DNA of 64,000 nucleotides from Terriglobia bacterium (GTDB taxonomy: Bacteria; Acidobacteriota; Terriglobia; Bryobacterales; Bryobacteraceae): the NCBI GenBank assembly GCA_020073145.1, contig JAIQFS010000015.1, positions 1-64,000 on the forward strand. The letters are read 5' to 3'. Shown here piece by piece: positions 24,370 to 32,935 of the stretch (the stretch's first letter is position 1; every line of letters starts with the position of its first letter). The translations under genes were made by a program, and so were the position numbers. Under the pieces are notes generated by a model. The model searched no databases. It was not told the DNA's origin and saw nothing but the letters and a program-made list of their open reading frames with translations.

Positions 24370-26163
24370 ATGAAACTGACCGTCGTTGATTGGGCGATCG
24401 TGGCCGGGTATTTCCTGTTCAACCTGGCGATCGGGTTTTACTACAAAGGGCGCGCCGGAAAAAACACGAGCGAGTTTTTTCTGTCGGGACGCAACGCTCC
24501 CTGGTGGCTGGCGGGGACGTCCATGGTGGCCACCACGTTCGCCGCCGATACGCCGCTGGCTGTGACCGGGATGGTGGCTCGCAATGGAATCGCCGGCAAC
24601 TGGCTGTGGTGGAACGCGGTGGCCAGCGGGATGCTCACCGTCTTCTTCTATGCGCGGCTATGGCGGCGGTCGGGAGTGATGACCGACGTCGAATTTGCCG
24701 AGATCCGGTATCACGGCAAGCCGGCGGCGTTTCTGCGCGGGTTCCGCGCGCTGTACTTGGGGATTCCGATCAACTGCATCATCCTGGGGTGGGTAAACCT
24801 GGCGATGGTGAAGATTCTGTCCCTGATCCTGGGCGTGAATAAGGATTGGGCGCTGGCTATTGTGGTGGGAATCATCGCGTTGACATCATTCATCTCGACG
24901 CTGTCGGGCCTGTGGGGCGTGCTGGTGACGGACCTGTTCCAGTTCGTGATTAAGATGACGATGGTGATCGTGCTGGCGGTGGCGGCGGTGCACGCAGTGG
25001 GCGGGATCGATTCCATGAAGCAGCAGCTCGGGGTCATCGACCGCGCCAAAGGGCTGGCCACGGGCACGGCGGGGTCGGCACTGAGCTTCATCCCCGATCT
25101 AAACTCGGCCTGGATGCCGATGATCACCTTTCTGGTGTACATCTCCATGAACTGGTGGGCCACGTGGTACCCGGGAGCCGAGCCGGGCGGCGGCGGATAC
25201 ATCGCACAGAGAATGTTCAGCGCCAAGGACGAGAAGCACTCGCTGCTCGCGACTCTGTGGTTCAACGTGGCGCACTATGCGGTACGGCCCTGGCCCTGGG
25301 TGCTGGCGGCGCTGGCGGCGGTGGTGCTGTACCAGCACGATCCCGGGTTTCAGAAGGACCCGGAGACGGGCTACATCCGGGTGATGATCGATTACCTGCC
25401 GGCCTGGCTGCGCGGCACCATGGTGGCGGCGTTTGCGGCGGCTTTCATGTCTACCGTAGGTACGCAGCTCAATTGGGGGGCCAGCTACCTGGTCAACGAT
25501 TTCTACCGGCGGTTCGTGCGGACGGACGCATCGGACCGGCACTACGTGCGGGCCTCGCAACTGGCGACGGTGTTGCTGACGGTGATTTCCGCGATCATCA
25601 CACGCTACATGGATTCAATCGCGGCCGCGTGGCAATTGCTGATCGTTACGGGTGCAGGGACGGGAACGGTGTTGATCCTGCGGTGGTTCTGGTGGCGGAT
25701 CAACGCGTGGAGCGAGGTATCGGCCATGGCCACGGCTTTCGTCGTATCGGTCGCGCTGCAGACGGAGTTTGGACTGTCGAGTTCCGATCCGCGCGGCTTT
25801 GCGTACATTATGCTGATTACCGTCGGGATCACATCGGTGGTGTGGCTGGCGGTCACATTTCTCACGGCCCCCGAGCCGGAAGCTCACCTCCTGGCCTTCT
25901 ACCGGCGCACTCGGCCTTCGGCGGCACTGTGGAAACCAATCGCGCGGCTGGCTCCCGAGATCCCGGCGACGCACGACCTCAAGCACAATTTCCTGGATTG
26001 GATCGCGGGATGTGCCCTGATTTACGGCGCCTTGTTCGGCGCCGGTAAGGTGATTCTCAAGGACTATGGGGTGGGAGTGGCGCTGCTGGCCGTGGCGGTG
26101 GCGGCAGGCCTGTATATTTACCGTGACTTAAGCCGGCGCGGCTGGAAAACGGTCGTGGAGTAA
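24370..26163 (+). CDS. Sodium:solute symporter family protein
   Basis: The 597-residue membrane protein has 13-15 hydrophobic segments. The N-terminus (DWAIVAGYFLFNLAIGFYYK, then 'TSEFFLSGRNAPWWLAGTSM') is diagnostic for the SSS family, which couples Na+ entry to uptake of sugars, amino acids or other small solutes. 'PGAEPGGGGYIAQRMFSAKD' and 'AAFAAAFMSTVGTQLNWGASY' are also typical, close to the sugar-transporting subgroup. The solute cannot be told. The ATG follows aggag by five bases. The next gene begins 45 bases downstream on the same strand. Confidence 0.9.
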   Translation: MKLTVVDWAIVAGYFLFNLAIGFYYKGRAGKNTSEFFLSGRNAPWWLAGTSMVATTFAADTPLAVTGMVARNGIAGNWLWWNAVASGMLTVFFYARLWRRSGVMTDVEFAEIRYHGKPAAFLRGFRALYLGIPINCIILGWVNLAMVKILSLILGVNKDWALAIVVGIIALTSFISTLSGLWGVLVTDLFQFVIKMTMVIVLAVAAVHAVGGIDSMKQQLGVIDRAKGLATGTAGSALSFIPDLNSAWMPMITFLVYISMNWWATWYPGAEPGGGGYIAQRMFSAKDEKHSLLATLWFNVAHYAVRPWPWVLAALAAVVLYQHDPGFQKDPETGYIRVMIDYLPAWLRGTMVAAFAAAFMSTVGTQLNWGASYLVNDFYRRFVRTDASDRHYVRASQLATVLLTVISAIITRYMDSIAAAWQLLIVTGAGTGTVLILRWFWWRINAWSEVSAMATAFVVSVALQTEFGLSSSDPRGFAYIMLITVGITSVVWLAVTFLTAPEPEAHLLAFYRRTRPSAALWKPIARLAPEIPATHDLKHNFLDWIAGCALIYGALFGAGKVILKDYGVGVALLAVAVAAGLYIYRDLSRRGWKTVVE

Positions 26164-26208
26164 GAATAGCAGAGGTGCTACATTGTTACCGTCGGCTGGA
26201 TTATCGAG

Positions 26209-26742
26209 ATGCGAAGATTGCTGGCGATCGGGGTGCTGGGTTGCGCCATGCTGGCGGCGCAAAGCGGGGACGCGGAAAAGCTGGCGCCGTATTACCCCAC
26301 GCCGGAGACGATTGTCGAACGCATGCTGCAACTGGGCGGTTTGAAGGCGGGCGAGAAAATGTTCGACCTGGGATCTGGCGACGGTCGGATCGTGATCATG
26401 GCGGCGCAGAAGTTCCACGCGAACGCGGTGGGGGTGGAACTGGACAAGGATTTGGTGAAACAGAGCCTGGAGAAGATCCGCAAGCTCGGCCTGGAGAAAA
26501 CCGCGCACATCGTGGTCGGAGACCTGCTCAAGCAAAATTACGGTTCTGCCGATCTGGTCACGGTTTATCTGCTTCCTGTGTCGAACGACAAAGTGCAGCC
26601 CCTGCTGGACCGGCAGCTGAAAAAGGGCGCTCGCGTGGTGGCTCACGATTTCGAGTTCAAGAACTGGACGCCGGAGAAGGTCGAGCCCATCGAAGACGAC
26701 GGAGAAGGGCGTAGCCATACGCTCTATCTGTACCGGAAATAA
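26209..26742 (+). CDS. SAM-dependent methyltransferase-fold protein with a signal peptide
   Basis: The 177-residue product combines an N-terminal signal peptide (RRLLAIGVLGCAMLAAQ) with a class I methyltransferase core: MFDLGSGDGRIVIMAA (SAM loop, residues about 47-62), VGVELDKDLVK and IVVGDLLKQNYGSADLV. The fold suggests SAM binding, but the signal peptide would send it to the periplasm where SAM is not expected. The VLGC sequence could also be read as a lipobox. Its 3' end is three bases from the histidine kinase, so they are co-transcribed. The substrate is unknown. Confidence 0.8.
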   Translation: MRRLLAIGVLGCAMLAAQSGDAEKLAPYYPTPETIVERMLQLGGLKAGEKMFDLGSGDGRIVIMAAQKFHANAVGVELDKDLVKQSLEKIRKLGLEKTAHIVVGDLLKQNYGSADLVTVYLLPVSNDKVQPLLDRQLKKGARVVAHDFEFKNWTPEKVEPIEDDGEGRSHTLYLYRK

Positions 26743-26745
26743 TCC

Positions 26746-27894
26746 GTGCTATTTCCGCCTGATTTCGCTTGGCCGCGATACGTCTCCTGGGCGCGCGCGC
26801 TCCTTGCCGCCGCAGCATTGACGATCACCTATTTTCTGCCAGGACCGGTGTCCGCGCTGATGTACGGGGTGCTGGGGGTGTTTCTGGCATACAGCACGGG
26901 CGTCGCCATTCGCAGCCGCTGGCAGAGCGGCACGTTCGGGTTGCTGGTATTGTTCGCCGACACGATCTTCTTTCTGATCGTGGCCAGTTTCGGCGCGGAG
27001 AACCTGCTGTGGGTGGCCTCCGTCTTCTACCTTTACCTGCTGACCGAAGCACTGGTGTTCTATAGCCAGGTGGAAGTGTTGGTGGTGGCCGCGGTGTGCG
27101 CGATCTTCTGCGCCGTGCTCCCGTATGCGGAGATCCACATGCTGGAACGCACGGTGGTGGTGGCGGGCGTGCTGGCCGTGGCCTTCGCTGCCAGCAAGCA
27201 ACGCCAGAAAGCGCGAGTGGAGGAATTACAGGAGCAGCTGCAGGAGGCGCAGAAGACGGCCGAGAAGGCGCGCGAACAGGAGAGGGTCCGGATTGCCTCC
27301 GACTTCCACGACGGACCGCTGCAGAGTTTCATCAGCCTGCAGATGCGTCTGGAGATCCTGCGCAAGCTGATGGAACGCGACCTCAACGCCGGCATGCAGG
27401 ACCTCAAGCAGCTTTACAGCCTGGCGCAATCGCAGGTACGGGATCTGCGGGCGTTTCTGCACAGCATGCGGCCGGTGGACGTGGATGGGGCCAACCTGGT
27501 GTCGTCCGCGCGCCGGACGGCCGAGAGCTTCCAAAAGGAAAGCGGCCTGCCGGTGACGTTTCTGGGCGCCAATACCCCGGTTGGTCTGCCGCAGGAAATG
27601 AGCGGCGAGGTCTTACAGATGCTGCGCGAGGCTTTGCACAACGTGCAAAAGCACGCTGGGGCAACGCGGGTGGCGGTGTCCATGGAGAAGACCGATCGAG
27701 GGCTGGAGATTTCAGTCGACGACAACGGCCACGGCTTCAATTTCGCCGGCACCTACACGCTGGAGGAACTAGAACTGCTGCGGCTCGGTCCGGCGAGCCT
27801 GAAACGCCGCGCGCGGTCGCTGAATGCCGATTTGCTCTTGGAATCGCGTCCGGGGCGCGGCGCGGGGCTGAAGTTCCGCATTCCGCTGCAATAG
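26746..27894 (+). CDS. Sensor histidine kinase, NarX/DegS type (HisKA_3)
   Basis: The 382-residue product has five or six N-terminal membrane segments (residues about 15-150), a coiled coil (KARVEELQEQLQEAQKTAEK), the dimerisation/phosphoacceptor helix with H188 in IASDFHDGPLQSFISL, and an HATPase_c domain with VDDNGHGFNF and the final GRGAGLKFRI. The DHGPLQ-type box marks the LuxR/NarL-response-regulator-linked class. No response regulator lies next to it, so it is an orphan kinase. Translation starts at GTG 26746, three bases after the methyltransferase stop. Confidence 0.88.
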   Translation: MLFPPDFAWPRYVSWARALLAAAALTITYFLPGPVSALMYGVLGVFLAYSTGVAIRSRWQSGTFGLLVLFADTIFFLIVASFGAENLLWVASVFYLYLLTEALVFYSQVEVLVVAAVCAIFCAVLPYAEIHMLERTVVVAGVLAVAFAASKQRQKARVEELQEQLQEAQKTAEKAREQERVRIASDFHDGPLQSFISLQMRLEILRKLMERDLNAGMQDLKQLYSLAQSQVRDLRAFLHSMRPVDVDGANLVSSARRTAESFQKESGLPVTFLGANTPVGLPQEMSGEVLQMLREALHNVQKHAGATRVAVSMEKTDRGLEISVDDNGHGFNFAGTYTLEELELLRLGPASLKRRARSLNADLLLESRPGRGAGLKFRIPLQ

Positions 27895-28063
27895 GAACTC
27901 ACCGCCGAGACGCGGAGAAGAGAAAAGGTGCTGCGGGTGTGGTGCGCCGGTAGCATCTTGACGGAATCTCAGGGTTCGCTCACCGAGGGGGCAGCGAGAA
28001 GCGTGTGGGCTGTCTCAGTGTGGTCGGAGTCGGTTCGATCTGCGTAGTGTTACGCTGGCGGAA
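27895..28063. repeat. Intergenic region with a dispersed-repeat-like segment
   Basis: 27897-27929 contains aactcaccgccgagacgcg followed by gagaagagaaaagg. This purine-rich 'caccgcsgagacgcggaga' style resembles short repeats scattered between genes in many soil and sediment bacteria. Only one copy is visible here, so the repeat nature is from memory of such elements rather than shown by this window. The rest holds no gene. Confidence 0.35.
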
Positions 28064-29191
28064 GTGAACATCGGGATTACATGTTATCCGACGTATGGCG
28101 GCAGCGGCATCGTGGCCACGGAACTGGGGCTGGAACTGGCGATTCGCGGCCACGAGATCCACTTCATCAGCTATGCCAATCCGATCCGGCTGGATCCGGG
28201 GATCCCGCGCATTCACTATCACGAGGTTGAGGTTTCGACGTATCCGCTGTTTCAATACCCGCCTTACTGTCTGGCGCTGGCCTCTCGCATGGCGGAAGTA
28301 GCGGAGGCCTACGACCTGGACCTGCTGCACGTGCACTACGCCATTCCGCACTCCATCGCCGCCATGCTGGCGCAGCAGATGCTGGCGCCCAAGCGGCGTC
28401 TGCCGTTCATCACGACGCTGCACGGGACCGACATCACGCTGGTGGGAGTGGACCAGTCGTACTTTCCGATCACCAAGTTCTCCATGGAGAAATCCGACGG
28501 TGTAACCACGGTCAGCGATTATCTGCGCAGCCGAACCGTGGAGGTTTTCGATGTACGGAACGAGATCCGAGTCATCAAGAACTTCGTGAACTGCGACGTG
28601 TACCACCCGGATAACGAGAAGACCGGCGCCGCGCAGTTCGCTCCGGCGGGCGAAAAACTGCTGATTCATCTCTCCAATTTCCGCCCGGTGAAGCGCGTGC
28701 TCGACTGCGTGCGCATTCTGGCGGAGGTGCGCAAGAGCGTGCCCGCGCACCTGCTGATGGCCGGCGATGGCCCGGACCGCAGCCCCGCCGAGCACCTCGC
28801 GCGCGATTTGAAGGTGGACCGGCACATCTCGTTCTTGGGCAAACAGGACCACGTGGAACGGCTGATCCCGCTGGCGCACGTGCTGCTAATGCCGAGCGAA
28901 CTGGAGTCTTTTGGGCTGGCGGCACTGGAAGCGATGGCCTGCGGGGTGGTGCCGGTGGCGACTCGCGTGGGCGGCGTGCCGGAGCTGATCACGGACGGCG
29001 AAGACGGATACCTGGAGGCCGTGGGCGATGTCGCGGCACAAGCGGCGCGGGTGGTGGCGTTGCTGACCGACGACCAACTGCACTACAAAATGGCGAAGAC
29101 GGGCCGGTGGAACGCAGCCGAGCGCTTCTGCCACGAGAAGATCATTCCGCAGTACGAGCAATATTACCGGGACGTGGTGGCGAGAGCATGA
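28064..29191 (+). CDS. bshA: N-acetyl-alpha-D-glucosaminyl L-malate synthase
   Basis: This GT4 glycosyltransferase makes GlcNAc-malate, the first step of bacillithiol synthesis. The 375-residue product matches BshA strongly: MNIGITCYPTYGGSGIVATE at the N-terminus, HVHYAIPHSIAAMLA, 'TTLHGTDITLVGVDQSY', VVSDYLR-like TTVSDYLRSR and the GT4 nucleotide-sugar motif ESFGLAALEAMACGVVPVA. The start is a GTG. Bacillithiol synthesis also needs BshB and BshC, which are not in this window. It is likely monocistronic. Confidence 0.92.
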   Translation: MNIGITCYPTYGGSGIVATELGLELAIRGHEIHFISYANPIRLDPGIPRIHYHEVEVSTYPLFQYPPYCLALASRMAEVAEAYDLDLLHVHYAIPHSIAAMLAQQMLAPKRRLPFITTLHGTDITLVGVDQSYFPITKFSMEKSDGVTTVSDYLRSRTVEVFDVRNEIRVIKNFVNCDVYHPDNEKTGAAQFAPAGEKLLIHLSNFRPVKRVLDCVRILAEVRKSVPAHLLMAGDGPDRSPAEHLARDLKVDRHISFLGKQDHVERLIPLAHVLLMPSELESFGLAALEAMACGVVPVATRVGGVPELITDGEDGYLEAVGDVAAQAARVVALLTDDQLHYKMAKTGRWNAAERFCHEKIIPQYEQYYRDVVARA

Positions 29192-29278
29192 CAGCCGCCC
29201 CGCGGTCTTCGTCCGCGGCCTCCATCCGAGTGCCCGAGGGCGGCGGCTGATGTATACTCGGGAAAACTGCGAGGTCTC

Positions 29279-30058
29279 ATGAAAGCATTTTTCCGCTGGA
29301 ATCATATTGCGGCCGCGGCGGTATTCCTGCTTGCGGCTCCTCTGACGGCGCCAGCACAGTGGCTCGATCTTCAGACGAAGGGCATCCCACGAACCAAAGA
29401 CGGCAAGCCCGACATGACGGCGCCCGCGCCGCGCAAGGCCAACGGCCAACCGGAGGTGTCGGGAATCTGGATGGTTCCCGGACTGAAGTATTTGATCAAC
29501 ATCGCCGCCGATCTGAAGGACGTTCCGTTCCAGCCCTGGGCGGCGGCGGAGTATAAGAAGCGGATGGATAACCGCGGCAAAGACGATCCCAACAATTTCT
29601 GCCTGCCGTCCGTCATTCCGGAGAAAATTGCGGTCACGTCGCCGTGGAAGATCGTGGAGACGCCCGGCGTGACGCTCATCCTATACGAGTCGCGCACCAT
29701 CTTTCGCCAGATCTTCACCGACGGCCGGACGCTTCCCGCCGATCCCAATCCGACGTGGCAGGGATACTCGATCGGCAAGTGGGACGGAGACACCTTCGTG
29801 GTGGAAACCGGCGGCACCAACGGCAAAGGCTGGCTGGATACCAACGGACACCCCGTCACCGACAAGCTGCACGTGATCGAGCGATACCACCGAAAGGATT
29901 TCGGTCACCTGGAGGTGGAGATTACGCTTGACGACTCAGGCGCCTACACCAAGCCGTGGACGGTGCACGAGGTGGCGGAATACCAGCCGGATACGGAACT
30001 GATCGAGTACATCTGCGAAGAGAACAACCACGACGTGGGCCATTTCGTGGGCAAGTAA
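29279..30058 (+). CDS. Conserved secreted protein of unknown function
   Basis: The 259-residue product has a signal peptide (AAAAVFLLAAPLTAPAQ) and a mature part I recognise as common in acidobacteria but without assigned function: 'NGQPEVSGIWMVPGLKYLIN', 'NNFCLPSVIPEKIAVTSPWK', TWQGYSIGKWDGDTFVVETG, 'HVIERYHRKDFGHLEVEITL', ending HDVGHFVGK. A TATACT box lies at 29253-29258 and gaggt before the ATG. It precedes the deleted TPP enzyme by ten bases and is probably in one operon with it and the cytochrome. Confidence 0.8.
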   Translation: MKAFFRWNHIAAAAVFLLAAPLTAPAQWLDLQTKGIPRTKDGKPDMTAPAPRKANGQPEVSGIWMVPGLKYLINIAADLKDVPFQPWAAAEYKKRMDNRGKDDPNNFCLPSVIPEKIAVTSPWKIVETPGVTLILYESRTIFRQIFTDGRTLPADPNPTWQGYSIGKWDGDTFVVETGGTNGKGWLDTNGHPVTDKLHVIERYHRKDFGHLEVEITLDDSGAYTKPWTVHEVAEYQPDTELIEYICEENNHDVGHFVGK

Positions 30059-30068
30059 GGAGGGCGTG

Positions 30069-31174
30069 ATGAGGCGACCGAACCGCCGTAGCTTCCTGAA
30101 AGGCGCCGCCGTATCCGGGGCGGCCGCGCTGGGGGCCAACCCGCAGGCCGCAAGGGCGCAGGAGTCCCGGCCGGCGCGAGCGGCGAGCGCCCCCTCGGCG
30201 GCGGCCCGGGAAGCGGAGACGGGCGCACCCGCGGCAGAAGTCCTGACGGCCGACCGGCCGGGCGCCGACTTCATGACCGATGTGCTCAAGTCCCTTGGGT
30301 TCGAGTATCTCTGCGCGAACCCGGGATCCAGCTTCCGCGGCCTGCATGAGTCGATCGTCAACTACGGCGGCAATCGCAGCCCCGAGTTCATCACCTGCTG
30401 GATTTCGAGCGCTTCCCGGAGGTGGATATCGCAATCGCCGCCGATGCGGAAGCGACGTTACCGGCACTCACCGAAGCGGTGAAGCGTCTGCTCACGGCGG
30501 ACCGTAAACGCGCGTTTGCCGACCGTGGCGCCAAACTCGCGGCAGCCCATCAGAAGGCAGTGGAGGCAGCGCGGGTGGAGGCGACGTACGGCTGGGACGC
30601 CAGCCCCATCAGTACGGCGCGCCTGGCGATGGAGCTGTGGGGGCAGATCAAGAACAAGGATTGGTCGCTGGTCTCGGGCGGAGGCGGCTGGCCGAGCCGG
30701 CTGTGGGCCTTTGATAAACATCACCAGCACATCGGCAGCTCGGGCGGGGCGGGCGTGGGCTATGGCGCGCCGGCATCGCTGGGAGCAGCGCTGGCCAACC
30801 GAAAATATGGGCGGCTCAGCGTGAGTATTCAGAACGACGGCGATCTGATGTACGCGCCAGGGGTCCTTTGGACGGCGGCGCACCACAAAATTCCACTGCT
30901 TTCGGTGATGCACAACAACCGCGCCTATCACCAGGAAGTGATGCACATTCAGCGGCTGGCGAACCGCCATCAGCGCGGTATTGAAAACGCGGGCATCGGC
31001 ACCACGCTGGTGGACCCGAACATCGACTATGCCACGGTGGCGCGAGGCATGGGCGTGCACGCCGAGGGCCCCATTCTCGAGGCCAAGAACCTGGGGCCGG
31101 CCATCGGGCGTGCTCTGGAAGTTGTATCAAAAGGCGAACCGGCCCTGGTTGACGTGGTGACGCAGCCGCGGTGA
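30069..31174 (+). pseudogene. Tat-exported thiamine-pyrophosphate enzyme, central domain deleted and out of frame
   Basis: The ATG has aaggagg upstream. The N-terminal piece carries a twin-arginine signal (RRPNRRSFLKGAAVSGAAA) and the start of an acetolactate-synthase-like PYR domain (FEYLCANPGSSFRGLHESIV, ..SPEFITC). At 30398 the frame changes and the sequence jumps to LDFERFPEVDIAIAADAEAT, then the C-terminal PP domain: 'HQHIGSSGGAGVGYGAPASL', SIQNDGDLMYAPG (TPP/Mg motif), VMHNNRAYHQE. About 368 codons remain where this family usually has about 600, so roughly 250 central codons are missing. It is non-functional unless the deletion is an assembly artefact. Confidence 0.8.
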
Positions 31175-31182
31175 GGAAGTGA

Positions 31183-31518
31183 ATGATGAGAAGAGTTGTT
31201 CTGGCCGCGGCGCTGATGGCCGGCGCCCTCTTCGCGCAGCCGCCGAACCCAACGAACGGCAGAAAACTGTTTACCCGGTTCGGCTGCTACCAGTGCCATC
31301 AGAGGGAGGCGCAGGGCGCGGCGGCCACCGGCCCGCGACTGGGCCCACACCCCATCCCGTTTGCGCGGTTTACGCGATACGTCCGCCAGCCAACCGGACA
31401 GATGCCCCCCTACACCATCAAAGTCGTGAAGGACGCGGAACTGGCGGACATCTATGCGTTCCTGGAATCGCTACCGGACCCGCCGGCGGTGAAGGACATC
31501 CCGCTACTGAACCAATAG
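31183..31518 (+). CDS. Small periplasmic c-type cytochrome
   Basis: The 111-residue product has a signal peptide (VVLAAALMAGALFAQ) and one haem-c site C35-Y-Q-C38-H39, with Met74 in PTGQMPPY as the likely second iron ligand. It is a class I monohaem electron carrier. It follows the TPP-enzyme remnant by eight bases, which suggests it was the redox partner of that exported enzyme. It converges on the MetE-like gene. Confidence 0.9.
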   Translation: MMRRVVLAAALMAGALFAQPPNPTNGRKLFTRFGCYQCHQREAQGAAATGPRLGPHPIPFARFTRYVRQPTGQMPPYTIKVVKDAELADIYAFLESLPDPPAVKDIPLLNQ

Positions 31519-31524
31519 GCTGAA

Positions 31525-32796
31525 TTACCGGCGGCGGAACGCGGCCTTCTTCTTGGCGGCAGGCTTCCTCTTCGCCGAGGGCTTGCTCTTCTTTTTGGCT
31601 GCGACGGCCTTCTTCGACGGCTTGGCGGCGGCCTTCTTCTTCGCGGGCCGTGCCCACAGCTTCTTCGACGCCAAGCGAGCGCCTTCTGACAACGATTTCA
31701 TTTTCTGCCAGCAGATGGTCGGGTGGACCTTGCCAAAGCCGGCGAAGGTGCCGAATCCGCAGTCGGTGCCGGCCATCACCTGCTCGCGCCCGACGAGTTC
31801 GGCCAGGCGCACAATGCGCTGCGAAACCAACTCGGGATGTTCAATGTAGTTGCAGGTGGAATCGATCACGCCGGGGATCAGAACCTTGCCCGCCGGCAGT
31901 TTCTGCGTCTTCCAGATTTCCCACTCGTGCTCGTGGCACGGGTTGCAGGATTCCAGCAGGATGCCCATCGGCTTGGCTTTGAGCACCGTGCGGACGATTT
32001 TGGCGAAGGGAATGTCGCGGTGATGCGGACCTTCGTAATTGCCCCAACAGACGTGAAAGCGAACACGGTCGGCCGGCACGTTGGCGAGCGCGTGGTTCAT
32101 GGCGGCCACCTGGAGTTCGGCGTTGCGCACGAACTCGGCGTCATCCACGCCGCGGAACCGGATGTGGCGTCCCATGGCAAGGTCGGGGCAGTCGATCTGC
32201 AGGATCAGGCCCGCTTTCACGATGGTCTCGTACTCTTCCCGCATGGCCTGGGCCAGCCCTTCCAGGTACTCTTCATGGGAAGCGTAGTATTCGTTGGGCT
32301 GGAACACGGCGATGGTGCCGGGTGACGCGGCCGTCATGAATCCTTCGGCCACCTTGGCACGAGCGAGCGCCGCCTGCAAGCGGGCAATGTCTTCGTGGAG
32401 CGGCGTCAGATTTCTGACCTTGATCGGCCCCCGGCAGATGGGCCGCTTATATTTCGGTGTATCACCGGCGGCGGCGATTTTGTCGCGGTACTCGGGATAG
32501 TCGTCCAGGTCCTGTGGTGTGGCGCGCGGCACGTCCCCCAGTTCAAAGCCAGTCAGACGGTGCCGCATATAGGTGGCGTAGCCGACCTTGGCCATCTCGC
32601 CATCGTTGACGATATCGAGGCCGGCTTCGGTCTGTTTTCCCACGGCATCATGGACGGCCCGTTGCATGACTTCGTTGAATTTGGCGGTGTCGTAGCTTTC
32701 GCCGCGATCCTGCGCCCACAAGAAATCGACCACTTCCTGGGGGCGCGGTAGGCTGCCGACGTGCGTCGTGAGAATGTGGTCGCTGCTCCGTCTCAT
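31525..32796 (-). CDS. MetE-like (cobalamin-independent methionine synthase C-domain) protein with lysine-rich tail
   Basis: The 423-residue product resembles the C-terminal catalytic barrel of MetE: TTHVGSLPRPQEVVDF at the start, zinc ligands His248 and Cys250 (FHVCWGNYEGPHH), Glu282 and Cys346 (GTDCGFGTF). Stand-alone versions exist and may use a methyl donor other than methyltetrahydrofolate. After residue about 378 comes a 46-residue tail with 17 lysines (PAKKKAAAKPSKKAVAAKKK and on), like the histone-H1-type tails of some bacterial DNA-binding proteins and unlike MetE. The ATG follows aaggga. Confidence 0.82.
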   Translation of the reverse strand: MRRSSDHILTTHVGSLPRPQEVVDFLWAQDRGESYDTAKFNEVMQRAVHDAVGKQTEAGLDIVNDGEMAKVGYATYMRHRLTGFELGDVPRATPQDLDDYPEYRDKIAAAGDTPKYKRPICRGPIKVRNLTPLHEDIARLQAALARAKVAEGFMTAASPGTIAVFQPNEYYASHEEYLEGLAQAMREEYETIVKAGLILQIDCPDLAMGRHIRFRGVDDAEFVRNAELQVAAMNHALANVPADRVRFHVCWGNYEGPHHRDIPFAKIVRTVLKAKPMGILLESCNPCHEHEWEIWKTQKLPAGKVLIPGVIDSTCNYIEHPELVSQRIVRLAELVGREQVMAGTDCGFGTFAGFGKVHPTICWQKMKSLSEGARLASKKLWARPAKKKAAAKPSKKAVAAKKKSKPSAKRKPAAKKKAAFRRR

Positions 32797-32935
32797 GGTT
32801 GTGTTTTCCCTTCAGACCGGCTGGATCAAGGGCCGCAATCGGCGATCATAACACAACGCCGGAGGCTCTCCGGACGAATAGGCTGGGGGAAGGACGCGGT
32901 TGTTTTTCGCGGACCGCGGTCTGGCGGCAGCAGGA

